Source of the DNA: Nymphaea colorata
Taxonomy: Eukaryota; Streptophyta; Magnoliopsida; Nymphaeales; Nymphaeaceae
Direction of reading: 5' to 3'
Length of the DNA stretch: 64,000 nt
Assembly (NCBI RefSeq): GCF_008831285.2
Contig: NC_045138.2
Span: forward strand, 23,533,934-23,597,933
Both the position numbers and the translations under genes were made by a program. Of this stretch, positions 47,170 through 58,646 are shown one piece after another (positions within the stretch are counted from its first letter, which is position 1; the number at the start of each line of letters is the position of its first letter). The notes beneath the pieces were generated by a model. The model was not told the DNA's origin. It made no database searches and saw only the letters and a list, made by a program, of their open reading frames with translations.

Positions 47170-49120
47170 CATTCTCTAAATGCATTTGAGTTTGGGTACT
47201 GACGCGAAAAATGAAAAAAACATTCAAAAAAATTCACTTGATTTATTTTTATAAGAAAAACCGCATTTTGAAGTATGCCCCTTGGGGGGACAGGAACTGG
47301 AAGGACATTGAGTTATTATTATTTGGTACTAAAGCAGCTCTGGATTCTAGGACTCTATGGGTAAGGAGAATGAAGGAAGCTTCAGTTCTTGCTTGAGTGG
47401 TGGGATGACCTTCTCATTCACTCACAAGTATGCACTCAAGGGTCATAGCTCAAACAAGCAGGCTGAAACAATATTATGTGGTGTGTCTCTGGTTCGATTT
47501 TTGGAGGGTATATTCCTATTGAGTCCTAAGCGTGAGTTGGAGATCTCATCGCTGGTACCGACACAAGGAGAAGGAGGAGGCTTCATCTCCCGTTTGGGCA
47601 ACAAATGGCATATTTCGCTGGGGGACATTGGCATATTTCGCTGGTACCGACACAAGGAGATCTCATCGCATTCTTCCTCCTTCTCACCCGAAATATGCCA
47701 TTTGTTGACTTCCTTGTGTGCTTCTTTATTTCAGCAAATTCTCTTTCTTTTTTATTTGTATAATGCAACTACGACTTTTTTTGCTCACTCTTATAATGGA
47801 GATATGCGCATTGAGATCCCTCCTCTCTTCTAGTCCTCTTAAAGGACTTTAGAGTTGATGTACTTATCAACCTATTTTTAGATGACATTTTCCAGATAAC
47901 TTGTCAATAGCTGGAAACATTCATGGAAATGACGTTTCAAGCCCGCAATATCAGTATGACATTGTAAATATATTACACACGGCTTTGAATAAAGGCACAA
48001 GAACTTAATGATCTGCCTACTGCTTCTTACAACCTCACGAGTTTGTAATTTCTCCTACAGTTTTACTTGTCTCTTCATTTCATCAACATGGCTTCCTATG
48101 GTACTATTCTTTTCCCTCGTAGCTTCATACAAGTGTGCTTGCTAATACAAAGATGAGCAGATGGTTTGATGTTTTCTCAAATTAACTACATCTTTGTGTT
48201 CAACAATGCAGGTCAAGGCCTGCTCTCTACTAAGGAAATGAGTGAATTTTTCTGCCAAAGCAAAGAAGATGGATCATGAATAATGTGATTGAAATCAACA
48301 CTCCATACAAAAGCGAAATATATGCAACTAGGGTTGAAGATCATCTATTCACAACCACTGTTGTAGCAAAAAAAGTCAATGCAAATTTGAGAGACAAACC
48401 TTTACAACCAAAGGCATGAGATGGTCGTGTAGGTAAAAAACGAAGCATATGTTGGTCGATCCTTCTCTTTATTTGAAGGAAAGATCAGAAGAAAGATTTT
48501 AAGGGCCCACAGTCACCCTCATGCACTATTTTTTCACGCACCATGGGGTGCAGAAAACTTGGCTAGGATGATGCGTAGTTGTACCCATGGATTCGCATGA
48601 TCAGCCTTTGGACTTTGACAAAACCCACTCTTCTTCGGATCACATGATCCATATCCGATAGTTGATCCATGAGACTGTTGTACTTACACCTCAAAGCTAA
48701 CGGTCTCCCAAATGACCATTGACTAAAGTAGCAAGATCCAACAAATTTCCAGATCCGGACAGGAAGGAACCGATTGGGAGAGGGCCAAAACTTTCGGATA
48801 AAATCTCAAATCCAATTATTTAGAAGAACCGTTGTCTGATGAAGAATGGCGAGATTGGGGCTAAATTACTCAAGTCATCATATGGGTCGAATGGGGAAGA
48901 GGGTCCAGGACCCAATCCTGCAGGGGTCCGTCCCCTCGAACAGACACTCTGCAACAACATGACAGTCCTCAGTGTACGTACTCACTGCCATGGCCCCCTT
49001 TACATCCCATCCTTGCCCCTCATCACCTCTCCCTCTCTCTCCCCTCTTAGTGATCTCCTCTTTTAACCGATCCTCAGGCTCCAAAAATCAGTCTCTCACT
49101 CGCTCTCTTTCTCGTTGTCT
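47170..49120 (+). other. Gene-free interval and SPL upstream region
   Basis: No supported gene. TCGCTGGTACCGACACAAGG occurs twice (about 47550 and 47640), and GCATATTTCGCTGG also recurs there. The last 100 bp before 49120 are CT-rich (CTCTCCCTCTCTCTCCCC), as in many plant 5' leaders, and probably belong to the SPL transcript. Confidence 0.45.
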
Positions 49121-49123
49121 CCG

Positions 49124-49150
49124 ATGAATGGGTGGTGTTGGTGGTTCTGA
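49124..49150 (+). CDS. Upstream ORF in the SPL leader
   Basis: Eight codons plus stop reading MNGWCWWF. It ends 33 bases before the SPL start and lies in another frame. It is unusually rich in Trp. If the transcript starts upstream, it would lower or condition SPL translation. Whether it is transcribed is inferred from the CT-rich leader only. Confidence 0.4.
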   Translation: MNGWCWWF

Positions 49151-49183
49151 AACAGGAGGCCTAAGTCGACACCACCACCCATC

Positions 49184-52100
49184 ATGGACCTTCACGCCAT
49201 GAAAGAAGGGGAGAATGGTCGTGGCCGCCACGGCCGCGGCGATTCCGCCGCCTCTTCTGGCTCGGCCGACGGGATGAAGGACTCGCTCAACGGGTTGAAG
49301 CTCGGGAAGAGGACCTACTTCCAGGATGCAGGCGCCAGCGGCGGCGGTGGCGGCGGCGTCTCGGCTAAGTCGAAGGGGAACTTTCAGGCCTCCCCCTCTG
49401 GCTCGGCACCGGCCGCGACGCCGAAGAGGGCCAGAGGGTTGGTTCAAAGCGGGCAGCCGCCGAGGTGCCAGGTCGAGGACTGCAAGGTGGACCTGACCGG
49501 CGCTAAGGCCTACTACTGCAGGCACAAGGTGTGCGGTGTGCACTCTAAGTCCCCTAAGGTTATTGTCGCCGGGATCGAGCAGAGATTCTGCCAGCAGTGT
49601 AGCAGGTTCTCTTTCTCTCCCCTTCTCCAACAGAAGGATGTATTTCTTTCTTGGATGTGGGAGTTGACTCTGGTACATTTTGGGTGTTCGGACTGAATAT
49701 TTTTCTCATTAGACTGTGCTTGTTGTTGGTGTAAGTGTTTGAGAAACTATATGAATGTGGTGGTTCGTTCTTATTTGTTTTTTGACGTTAGACCAAAATT
49801 AGTTTTTTGCTAATTGGGATGTGTTTTTAATGTGGCCCTAAAGTAAAGTAGGTTTCTAGTTGATATATGCTATTGATGTTCTCTTGGTGTTCCGGAAACT
49901 GTATGGATATGGTAGTTCGTCCTTACCTGTTTTGAGGTTAAAACTTAAATGAGTTTCCTACTGATTAGGATGTGTTCTTGATGTGGGATGATATTAAAAT
50001 GGGCTTCTAGATGATATACGCTTTGCATGTCGATAAGTGAGTGAGAAACTATACGGATGTGGTAGTTCGTTCTTAATTTCTTGGGTTAGGACCCAAATGA
50101 ATTTCTTACTAATTGGGGATGTGTCCTTGGTGTGGGCTGAGTGGAACGGATTTCTAGTTGTATGTGCTTTTGATGTTGCTTTAGATATTTGGATTTGGTT
50201 CAGTTCCTAGTAGGATGTGCTCTCACATGTACTTCATGGACGTGAGATGGTTTATATTTATTTTTGGAGTTGGGATTAAAATTGTGTCACTTGTTTTTCG
50301 TTTCTTTGTTATAGTTTTAGATCCGCTGGAGATTTTGTGGATATGGGAACCGACTTTTATTTTCTTTCCAGTTTGGTCTCAGACTCTGAAATATACCTCT
50401 GACATTGTTTTAATCTCTTCGTGACTTTGGAGGTTAAGTTGTGGAATGAGTTTGGACTTTGGAACAAATGTGGTGAATTATATTTTATTGATTCGCCAGT
50501 TTGATCTAAGATGGTCTTCTCACATTGTTTTGGTTCGTTCCTGATTTGGGGTCTCAAAGTGTGGCAATCAGAAGCACTGTGGTTAATAAGTGAAGAAGCT
50601 ATCAGCTGTGAATTGGTTGTGCTCCCTCCTCATAGTTCTGTAACTTCTTTTCTTGGCGTGAATGTTATTCTTTTGCATTGAATACACTTAAATATCTTGG
50701 GGAGTTAGGGTATTCTTTGAAAATGATGGAATTAGTTTTAATCGTGAAATGGTTGTAAACATTTCTCATTTTATGTAATTCTGGACTTGAGGAGGGTTTT
50801 GTGCCTTTGTGGAGAACAAAAATGAGTTTATAGTGGTGCAGCTCTTCTTAGAACTGTTTTTTCTTATTGTTGGTACTTTAGTTCGTAATCTTTGGATAGA
50901 CTGGGAATTTCTCAAGTGTTCTCTTTTTTACCTTTACTTTTCATCTTTGAATCATAAGTCAATTTAATGTTTATAGACAGGAGTGTGTTGGATGTGCTTT
51001 TCTTGGTGATATGATTGTGAGACCTCTGAGATTTTCCTGGGATGGAGTTGAACTTGCTAAACAGGATGCCACTTATAGGGAAGAAAAAATTTTAGTTGTA
51101 GTGGTGGATGGTTCCCAGCTGCAGAGTATGCTTATTGACATATACAATGAACCCAATTAAGAGACACTTTTTAAAGAAAGAAAAACTATAAAAAAGTGTT
51201 TCTACAGCTTAGCTGATTATGTTTCTTCTGCAAACTTGCCGTTGTTCAAATGTTTTTGACTGGGCCAGTCAATATTGTTTGCATGGAGTTGGAAGAATTG
51301 CGGAAGTTGATACTGGTAGGAACGTTGCATATGTGCATTGCTTGTTTGATTTGAATATGCAGCATCTGTTTTTGTTTTGACATTGTAGTTGGAAGAAGGG
51401 CAACTTTTGAATTTGACCATACATTGGGAATGGATTAATTTCTGCTTCTACCTGTGGATAAAAAGAGTAACTTATTATGATTTTTAGCCTGGGGATTAAA
51501 CTTTTTCATGCATCTTTTACGTAGAAGAAGGCCTTTTATAAATTGTTTTCTTGATCGGTATTACTATAATTTGTTATTCAGAGATATTCTTTTGGTCAGC
51601 CTGACAAAATAATGTGCTTGAATTCCATGACACCAGCTGCTGTTACATTTCTGCAGAGCTTTTCTTGTCAAATTTATAAGGCAACTAAGCAAGTGCACAT
51701 GATTCTAATTTTTGACTTGCATTTAACATAATGTTAACTGATAATCCACTGATACAAAATAGAATGGGAGAGCGTCTTCACTAGTCATGAAAGCATGATG
51801 AAGCTCCTCTACAAATTATTCATTTTGAAAAGTTGGTGCTCTTGGACCCTGACTTGTTTTCCTCTTTCCATGAAAGGATGTTCTCATAGTCATAGATATC
51901 TTTGATATTTCAGAAATATCACTATAAAGGTTTTCTTATTTTAGTTATCTTATAAATATTTTTTCCTTTGTTTTTTAAGTAATGAATATAATAACGTTTT
52001 GTTTCCAATTTAGAAATGATTCATTTGAATCAGTGAATCGATTGATTAGTTGATAAGACACCCCAGCTGATTCATTTGGTTTTCCATTTTCTACAAAACT

Positions 52101-53682
52101 GCTTTAGACTAATCAAAGGAATAGGTATATATATTGAAACTAAAAGCTTTATTACTTCACCACGTCTTTTTGCTTTGTTAGGTAGGTTCTCCTGTTTTCC
52201 AGGCTCTAATGCTCCAGTAAGTTTCTCTTGATGTGGTTGTCATATGACTGAAATTTTTAACTATGTTGGGCCAATATCTTCCTTTTTAAAAAATTGTCAT
52301 TCAACTTTTTTCAGTGCATCATTTTGAACAAGGTTAGGAAAAAATATTTGGTTAAGGTGGATTTGGGTTGTCAATTTTTAACTTCTGTCATTCTATGGGT
52401 AAACTTTTTTATGAACATGTAGTCCATGTCTTTTCATGTAAATCCATACATCATCTTATCAGCCAACAAGGTTCAGCTTAAATGTATGGAGTCGATCCTG
52501 AAATTGCCATTATAGAAAATAATATAGCTTTTCTGAGCATATCTAACTGATAGTTGTAGTGTGCAGGATCATCAGATCTTCCCAAATCCTGTTATTGTCA
52601 AATCTAAGTCAAAGTTCAACAAAAGAAAAATTGTTTGATGAAGGAAAAGGAAATCTACAGTTGAACTTGAAGATATTATACCTTTGATAGTGAAAAAAAG
52701 TGAAAGGACCTCTATGTTTGACATAAAATCAGTTTCCTATGCACAAAATTGGGCCCAAACTGTGTTGCTCCCCTTGTGCGCATAAGAGTGACCTGACAAA
52801 GATGACTCTTGAAAGCAAGTTGGAGTCCTGTATGAGGGACTTTTAAAGCCCAAGTTTGAGAAAAGGACCAGGCCATATTGCACGAAACTAAGTTACATGG
52901 GTGCACCAAATATGGTGGTGCACCCACGTCGACTTGGGTGCACCAGCGGGTGTGGCCCAACACAGGACCCAACTCAGTCCAGTCGGGTGCTGCTGACCGC
53001 ACCCGTTCTTTTATCTTTTTTTTATTTTTTATATTTTTTTCCTTCTCTTATCTTTCCCTCTTCCTTATTTCCTCTTCTCTCTCCTCCCCTATTTTATTTA
53101 ATAAAACTTTGAATTTTGTATGAGATTAAGCTTGATAAAAAAGTTTACAAATATAGACAAGTAAAATTATATATATATATGTATGTGCCCTCACCGCACC
53201 CATACCCAATTTTTTTTGGGAACTTGCTGCATCTCGCACCAGCACTGGCCAGCCGCACCCATGTGACATAGGCACAAAATGTACAATATTATACTGTATC
53301 ATATGGGTTTTACGCCAACATTACACATCCAAAGATAGTTTCAGGGGTCTGTCATTGATTTTCAGGTCAATTACTTAACATTAAGTTGATACAAATAGCA
53401 ATAGTCACACACACAAACAAACATACAATCTATATTAAAAGCTTTATCCAGGGCCTAGGGGATAAGTAGAGCCTAGGCATGACTGAGTTGGAGTTAGTGC
53501 TTCAAACGGTATTAAAAGAAGAAAAAAGAGAACCATAAAAACTAATAAAATGCAATGCCAAGTGTTAGATATAATCACATATATAAACATGTGTACAGTA
53601 ACATAGAGATTGTTAAAATAATAAAAAAATGATTCAAATAAATACACTCACATTAAGTCACACACACACACACACACACACA

Positions 53683-53727
<45 letters not shown>

Positions 53728-53797
53728 CAGGCACACATTCGGCACATTCGGCTGCATGTGGGAGAGGCCCAAGTATCCAATGGCTGGAGGATTTCAG

Positions 53798-53841
<44 letters not shown>

Positions 53842-56800
53842 ATGTTCAATAGGAGATGAGTGCGTTCCAGAGAATGTTTATGCCTTGCTGGGGAAAACAG
53901 CCGCTCGTTGGATGCCAGAAATTGATGGATGCTTAGATGCCGGAAGCAGCAGAAGAGCCTTCATCTTTGGTCAAAGTAAAAAGGATGCCCTAAATTTTGG
54001 ATAACTGCAACTGACACGGTCAGAGCTGCACCTGAGATGTGTCCAGAGCTGCACCTGTAACCGAACCTGTGTTGGGTTGTATCGACAGTGGTATGCCACC
54101 CTTTTACAGTGTCCTTGTTACATAGGGCAGAATCTGTTGCTTGAATGAAAATAGATGTTGTTGAATCATATTAGGCAGTTGACTATGCACTCTTTTACCA
54201 AAAAAAAAAAATCCTTAAGGGGCCGTTTGATGCCCTGGAAATTTACTGTAGCAGTGGAAAAAAATTTCAAAATTTTAAAATTTTTCCTTCTCATCAAACT
54301 TAGAATTTTTTTTTTACCGTTAAAAGTGGAAACGGCAAAATATTTCTGGAAAAATTTTTCCAGCCAGAGGGGTGGAAAAATTTTTCAAGAAATATTTTTT
54401 TGACCGTTGGAGGAGGAAGGGAAGGAAGGAGGGAGGAGGAAGGAGGAGGAGGAAGGGAAGGAAGGAGGGAGGAGGAAGGAGGAAGGGAAGGAATGAGGGA
54501 GGAGGAAGGAGGAAGAGGAAGGGAAGGAGGGAGGAGGAAGAAGGGAAAGAGGGAGGAGGAGGAGGAAGGGAAGGATGGAGGAGAAAGAAGGGGAGGAGGG
54601 CACGGTGAGGAGGGAAGGAGAAGAGGGAAAGAAGGGGAAGAGGGAGAAGAGGGGAAGAAGGGGAGGAGGGCATGTGAGGGGAAGAGGGGAAGAAGGGGAA
54701 GAAGGGGAAGAGGGAGAAGATGGAGGAGAGGGGAAGAAGGGGAGGAGGGCACGAGGAGGGAAGGAGAAGAGGGGAAGAAGGGAAGAGGGGAAGAGGGCAC
54801 ACTAGGGGAAGGAGAAGAGGGGAAGAAGGGGAAGAAGGGGAAGAGGGAGAAGAGGGGAAGAAGGGGAGGAGGGCACGTGAGGGCACCTCCCCACGTCCCC
54901 CGCCGCCGCCGATGGCACCATCCCCGCCGCCGCCGATGGCACCGCCTTACGCCTCTTCCCCAAAATCCTCCCTCCTTCCTTTCCCTTCCCTTCCTCCTCC
55001 TTCCCTTCTTCCTCCTCCTTCCCTTCCCTTCCCCTCTTCATCCTCCTCCCTTCTCTTCCCTTCTTCCCCCTTCTTCCTCCTCCCTCCTCCCCTTCCCTTC
55101 CCTTCTTCCTCCTCCTCCTCCTCCTCCTTCCCTTCCCTTCCCTTTCCTTCCCTTCTTCCATTTCTACCAAACGACGAAATTTCTTTCCGGAAAAATATTT
55201 ATTACTTAACAAACACAAGCTTGTTTTGGAAATATAGAAATTTTTTTCCTATTTCTCAATTTCAGAAATATATTTCTGGAAATTTTTTTCCGTTTCCATG
55301 GTTTCCAGCCATCAAACGGCCCCTAAGAGTGTTTTTTTGAGACCTTGGTAAAAACATATTTTGTAATTATAGGTGTTCTTTAATTGATCTGAAGCCTTGA
55401 ATGTGTTTTTCAACAAATGTTTAGTATAAAATGCTTATTAGGTCAAAGGTATTTAATGTCAGCATGCATTTCCTAGAGAAGTTAAACCCAATGGATTTAA
55501 GTGAGCTACAAACTTTGGGGACGAAGTTTTCAAGATTTCGTACTGCCTATACATTCACTGCATGTTCTTGAGTAAATTAACAATGAAGAAACATTAAATC
55601 ATTTAGATAAAATGCAATGTGCTTTTCAATGGCCTGGCTGGAGAAGATCATTAGGAGCCATTTCACATGTTATATGCTTTTGATGATGATCTGTCTTGGA
55701 TCTTTCAAAATGCTGAATTGATCATACTGCAGGTTTTTCTTTTCTTTGCTACATCTTATGTAGGGCTTGTTCTACGAGGTTAAAAGTATTAGGTGAAGCC
55801 TAGTTAATCAGTAGAACTTAGAGCCTAGGTGCACTAGGCTGCAGTATACGCTTAAGGGGGGCCCAAAAAAAATGCAAAACTAATAAAATGCAATGCAAGA
55901 TATTATTATATATAGTCACCTATATAAACACATCCACAGTTTCAGTCACATAAAGATTGTTAAAATAATGCAAAATGATTCAAATAAATGCATACGCAGT
56001 CACTAGATTACATTGTTAAAAGCATTACATTTAACCTAGGCAGTTGGATGAGCCTAGAGCCTGGCAGGACTAGGCACATAGTATGGCCCAACTTCAAAAA
56101 GTGAAACCAATAAAATGCAGCACTAATTGTTGAAATTAATAACAAAGCTGACATTTCTCGGTGGAAAACTTATAACTATCAACTTATAAAAAAAAATTAG
56201 ATGGATGACAATGCAAACATATTGAACCTTTAAGAACATGATAATAAACATCATTAAAAGTTTGAAAAATCGAATTTAATGAAGTTAAACAACTAAATAT
56301 ACAAGTCATATCAGGTTAGAAGTGAATACCAATGGTTTTCAGCGTTATAGGGCATTCAAAAACCTTACCATTTTCTAAATGCTGACTGCCAAATCTCTAA
56401 TTATAATTTCCAAAAGTGAAATTCTGAAAGAAAACCTATGCTTACTACTCTAATTTAAGAAAAGGAGGGAACATAAAATCCTCAATATAATCATATTTCA
56501 TATTAACATTGCTTTTGTAAAAATGCCTTTTTATTGTAATTCTAATAACCAAGAAAGTGTGAAGAAGAAATGCATATATATGTGGCAGTTAAAATAATAT
56601 ACAGCACTCAAAGTATAGTAGTATATGAAATTATGAATTATAATTGTAACTATAAGTGCGCATGCACAGATATATTTTTTAATTTTAAGTCACAAGCAAC
56701 AACAAAAAATTGAATGTACAAAAACAGAATAAGAAAATAAGTTTCTGGTTCAAAAAAGGGAAAATAATAAGAAAAAAAAAACAAAATTTTAGGTTGTCAG

Positions 56801-58646
56801 AGAAAGTACCTAAGCTATTGAGGGTCTCATTGAGTCTAGGCATCCTAGGAAATGTTCTTGGTGTTCTCAGATGGTAGGTGGCCTAAAACCAGGTAGCCTG
56901 GTGGTCAGCTGAGCCTGAGACACCAGGCGAGCCTTTGACCATATAGTGCCTATTGAGGATCATCATGTGTCACATATATGAAGATACACTTTTTGTGCTA
57001 TCTGCTCTATCACTAACATATCAGATCTGAGGGATCAAACCTGGTATTCCAATCATAGGCAGTGTTGAATATTGAACCATCTGATTGGGCATCATTGCCT
57101 AAGCTTTTTATTATCACACTGCCATTTAGAGTGCCTTGAGAATCCCTAGACTTTCTTGTGTGTAGATTCCCGTTCTCAACAATTCCTTAGAAGATATGGT
57201 GCACACTATACAAGGACCTGGTATATGGGAGCAAGAGAATTTCAAGATGGCGATCAGGACCTTAATCTCCATTGCAGTTCTGATTCAATGGATGTACTTT
57301 TGATGCTCTTTATAATTGGATCATAAGAGGCTTTTTGTGAGGTTGCTGTCAAACTTCAGTTCTAAACCTTCATAGCTAATAAATAATGTCTTAGGTCCTA
57401 AACTACTGTTTTAATTGAATAATTGATGGCTTTTCTCTTCCCAGGTTTGGTTTTGGTATATCCAGTTGATTATGTTTGTTTTGGCTGGATGGTTGACGTA
57501 AGTTATCTTGCTAGGATGCAATCAAATTCTAGCATGATATAAACACAAGGGATTGGGCTTAATGAAAAAGGTTATATATGCTTTAATCCGCCTATGCACC
57601 TTATCTGCAGCTTCTTCTGGTTTTCAATCTCTCATTAGTTGTGTTTACAGTGACATTAAATTTTTGTTTCATGTAGATTTCATCAGCTGTCTGAATTTGA
57701 CCAAGGAAAGCGCAGCTGCCGTAGACGTTTGGCCGGCCATAATGCACGTCGCAGGAAGCCACCACATGGTTCAGCATCATCCCACTTTGGACGATTTTCG
57801 TCTCTCTATGGTAAGTATCCGTTGTGTTAATGGTATCTCGTGCAGGTAGCTTACCTAGTTCACTTGAATGTGTAGTTGAATGCATCTGCAGAAACCGCAC
57901 TGATTTTGCTCACTATGACAGAGGACAGCAGAATTGGACTCTTGACAGACTTTACCTTCCCAAGGCAGGCTGGGAAAGATGTTTGGCCAACCATCAGAGC
58001 CAGTGAACGTGTACCAAACCAAGTTCAATCTACTGAAAAATATGCTCCACATGTCTGGCCAGCAGATGCGCCTACTGCTGACATTTTGTCTCCAGGAGTC
58101 CATCCATTTTTACAAGGCTTACCTGGTGGGTCCAGCTTTTCCGGCCAGGAAATTTCATCAAGCGGTTGTTTCTCAGGAGTCTCCAACCAAGGTTGTGCTC
58201 TCTCTCTTCTGTCACCCCAGCCATTGGGATTAAAAGGCCGGGCTTCAGGCCTTATTTCTGTTAACCACTTCATCAATGAGGAAGATGCTGCTATAGCTCC
58301 ATGCCCTGGTGCTCAGCCCTGCTCTGGTGTCAATGCTGACAAGCTGCTTACAGTTTCATCACAATGGTCTGCACCATTTCCTTCATTTAGTGCATACCCT
58401 CCAACTGCCATTCTGGAGCCGCTTTCACCTGCTAGGACCAGGGGTAGTGGATGGAATTTCAGAGGCAATGAAGGCTCAAATTCTCAGGACATCCAGTCTG
58501 AACTGGACTTGAAGCAAGTATCAGAATTGCATGGCAGCCAATTTCCTGGTGAGCTCGAGTTGGTGCCACAAGGAGGTAGGTTGATGGACCCTGGACACTT
58601 GAGGTCATTTGGCCCTTCTAATCATAATCCGCACTGGGGTCTGTAG
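49184..58646 (+). CDS. SPL: SQUAMOSA promoter-binding-like transcription factor (SPL9/15, OsSPL14/17 group)
   Basis: Nuclear transcription factor that binds GTAC cores and controls phase change, branching and inflorescence form. Coding exons: 49184-49605, 57677-57810, 57892-58646, giving 436 residues; junctions are GT..AG with matching phase. The SBP domain (about 93-169) is split by intron 1 after CQQCSR, the conserved position. Zinc site 1: C95, C100, C117, H120. Zinc site 2: C136, C139, H143, C155. A bipartite basic NLS overlaps its end, with NARRRKP where NERRRKP is usual. The third exon has [18 protein letters not shown], the CALSLLS peptide encoded by the miR156 site, and an ending with FPGELEL and PHWGL, as in the SPL9/OsSPL14 group. 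Exon 1 is GC-rich with Gly/Ala runs. Intron 1 is 8071 bp and repeat-filled; intron 2 is 81 bp. Confidence 0.95.
49606..53400 (+). other. SPL intron 1, proximal part
   Basis: T-rich intronic DNA. Around 49730-50230 several near-copies of a phrase with ATATGGATGTGGTAGTTCGT and AATTGGGATGTG recur about every 130-150 bp, suggesting an old tandem array. 52880-53290 is rich in GGTGCACC and CGCACCC words, recalling a GC-rich repeat tip. No coding sequence found. Confidence 0.5.
53540..53652 (+). repeat. Intronic dispersed repeat, copy 1 (partner at 55880-55992)
   Basis: ACTAATAAAATGCAATGC, TCACATATATAAACA, AGATTGTTAAAATAAT and ATGATTCAAATAAAT occur here in the same order and spacing as at 55880-55992. 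The two are diverged copies of one element inserted in SPL intron 1. Confidence 0.85.
53658..53839. repeat. (CA)n(TA)n and (TA)n microsatellites
   Basis: (CA)n from about 53658 to 53682 passes into (TA)n to about 53726. A second (TA)n lies at about 53799-53839. The 70 bp between carry no recognised feature. Confidence 0.9.
53840..54003 (+). pseudogene. Exon-like coding fragment inside SPL intron 1
   Basis: An open stretch next to the (TA)n tract reads with balanced, protein-like composition ([28 protein letters not shown]) and stops at 54003. About 150 bp follow that look like a 3' UTR. I do not recognise the protein. It may be a captured gene fragment in a mobile element or a chance frame. 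Confidence 0.2.
54410..54883 (+). repeat. Polypurine (GGA/GGAAG)n minisatellite arm
   Basis: About 470 bp almost wholly A and G. GGGCAYG- or GGGCAC-type interruptions at about 54597, 54667, 54747, 54795 and 54868 mark units of roughly 50-80 bp. It can form intramolecular triplex or G-quadruplex structures and pairs in inverted sense with 54968-55157. Confidence 0.95.
54898..54945. repeat. Two 24-bp GC-rich tandem units at the foldback centre
   Basis: CCCGCCGCCGCCGATGGCACC occurs twice in tandem, as overlapping short words around 54900 and 54922, between the purine and pyrimidine arms. Confidence 0.85.
54968..55157 (+). repeat. Polypyrimidine (CCTTCC)n arm
   Basis: About 190 bp almost wholly C and T, the inverted counterpart of the purine arm at 54410-54883. 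It is shorter, implying unequal expansion of the two arms. Confidence 0.95.
55330..57676 (+). other. SPL intron 1, distal part
   Basis: AT-rich intron with repeat scraps, including copy 2 of the dispersed repeat (55880-55992) and a GGCAGGACTAGGCAC/AGCCTAGAGCC-rich stretch near 56030-56080. It ends at the acceptor CATGTAG (57670-57676). No coding sequence found. Confidence 0.5.
58195..58214 (+). promoter_or_regulatory. miR156/157 target site in SPL exon 3
   Basis: The 20-nt site GTGCTCTCTCTCTTCTGTCA matches the canonical plant SPL target in full. It lies in the coding frame, spelling the CALSLLS peptide. Cleavage or repression by miR156 in juvenile tissue is established for this family. Confidence 0.96.

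Larger units (their letters stand above)
42500..47170 (-). mobile_element. LINE (plant L1 type), degenerate
   Basis: Reading leftwards on the - strand: an ORF1 part with a DUF4283-like segment (about 47150-46960) and a tail (46822-46478), then endonuclease, reverse transcriptase and a C-terminal zinc-binding-like region. No LTRs. A clear poly(A) end is not visible near 42500, so the left limit is approximate. Interruptions throughout show it is dead. Confidence 0.85.
54219..55323. mobile_element. PIF/Harbinger-like foldback element, target duplication TAA
   Basis: Terminal inverted repeats GGGGCCGTTTGATG (54219-54232) and CATCAAACGGCCCC (55310-55323) are perfect over 14 bp and continue imperfectly (CTGGAAA). 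They are flanked by TAA on both sides (54216-54218 and 55324-55326). The A/T-rich subterminal zones repeat TTTCTGGAAAAATTTTTCC-like words in inverted orientation. The interior is a purine tract opposed to a pyrimidine tract around a GC-rich centre. No transposase. The 3-bp TAA/TTA target and G-rich tips fit Tourist/Harbinger MITEs, though this interior is atypical. Confidence 0.88.

Noticed and set aside
47357-47833. 158-codon + strand frame
   Set aside because: Composed partly of locally repeated phrases (TCGCTGGTACCGACACAAGG twice), no domain, antisense frames equally open.
54300-55340. Several long open frames on both strands, up to 269 codons, rich in Gly/Arg/Glu or Pro/Ser/Leu
   Set aside because: They are translations of the polypurine and polypyrimidine arms; low complexity, open in several frames at once, no domain.
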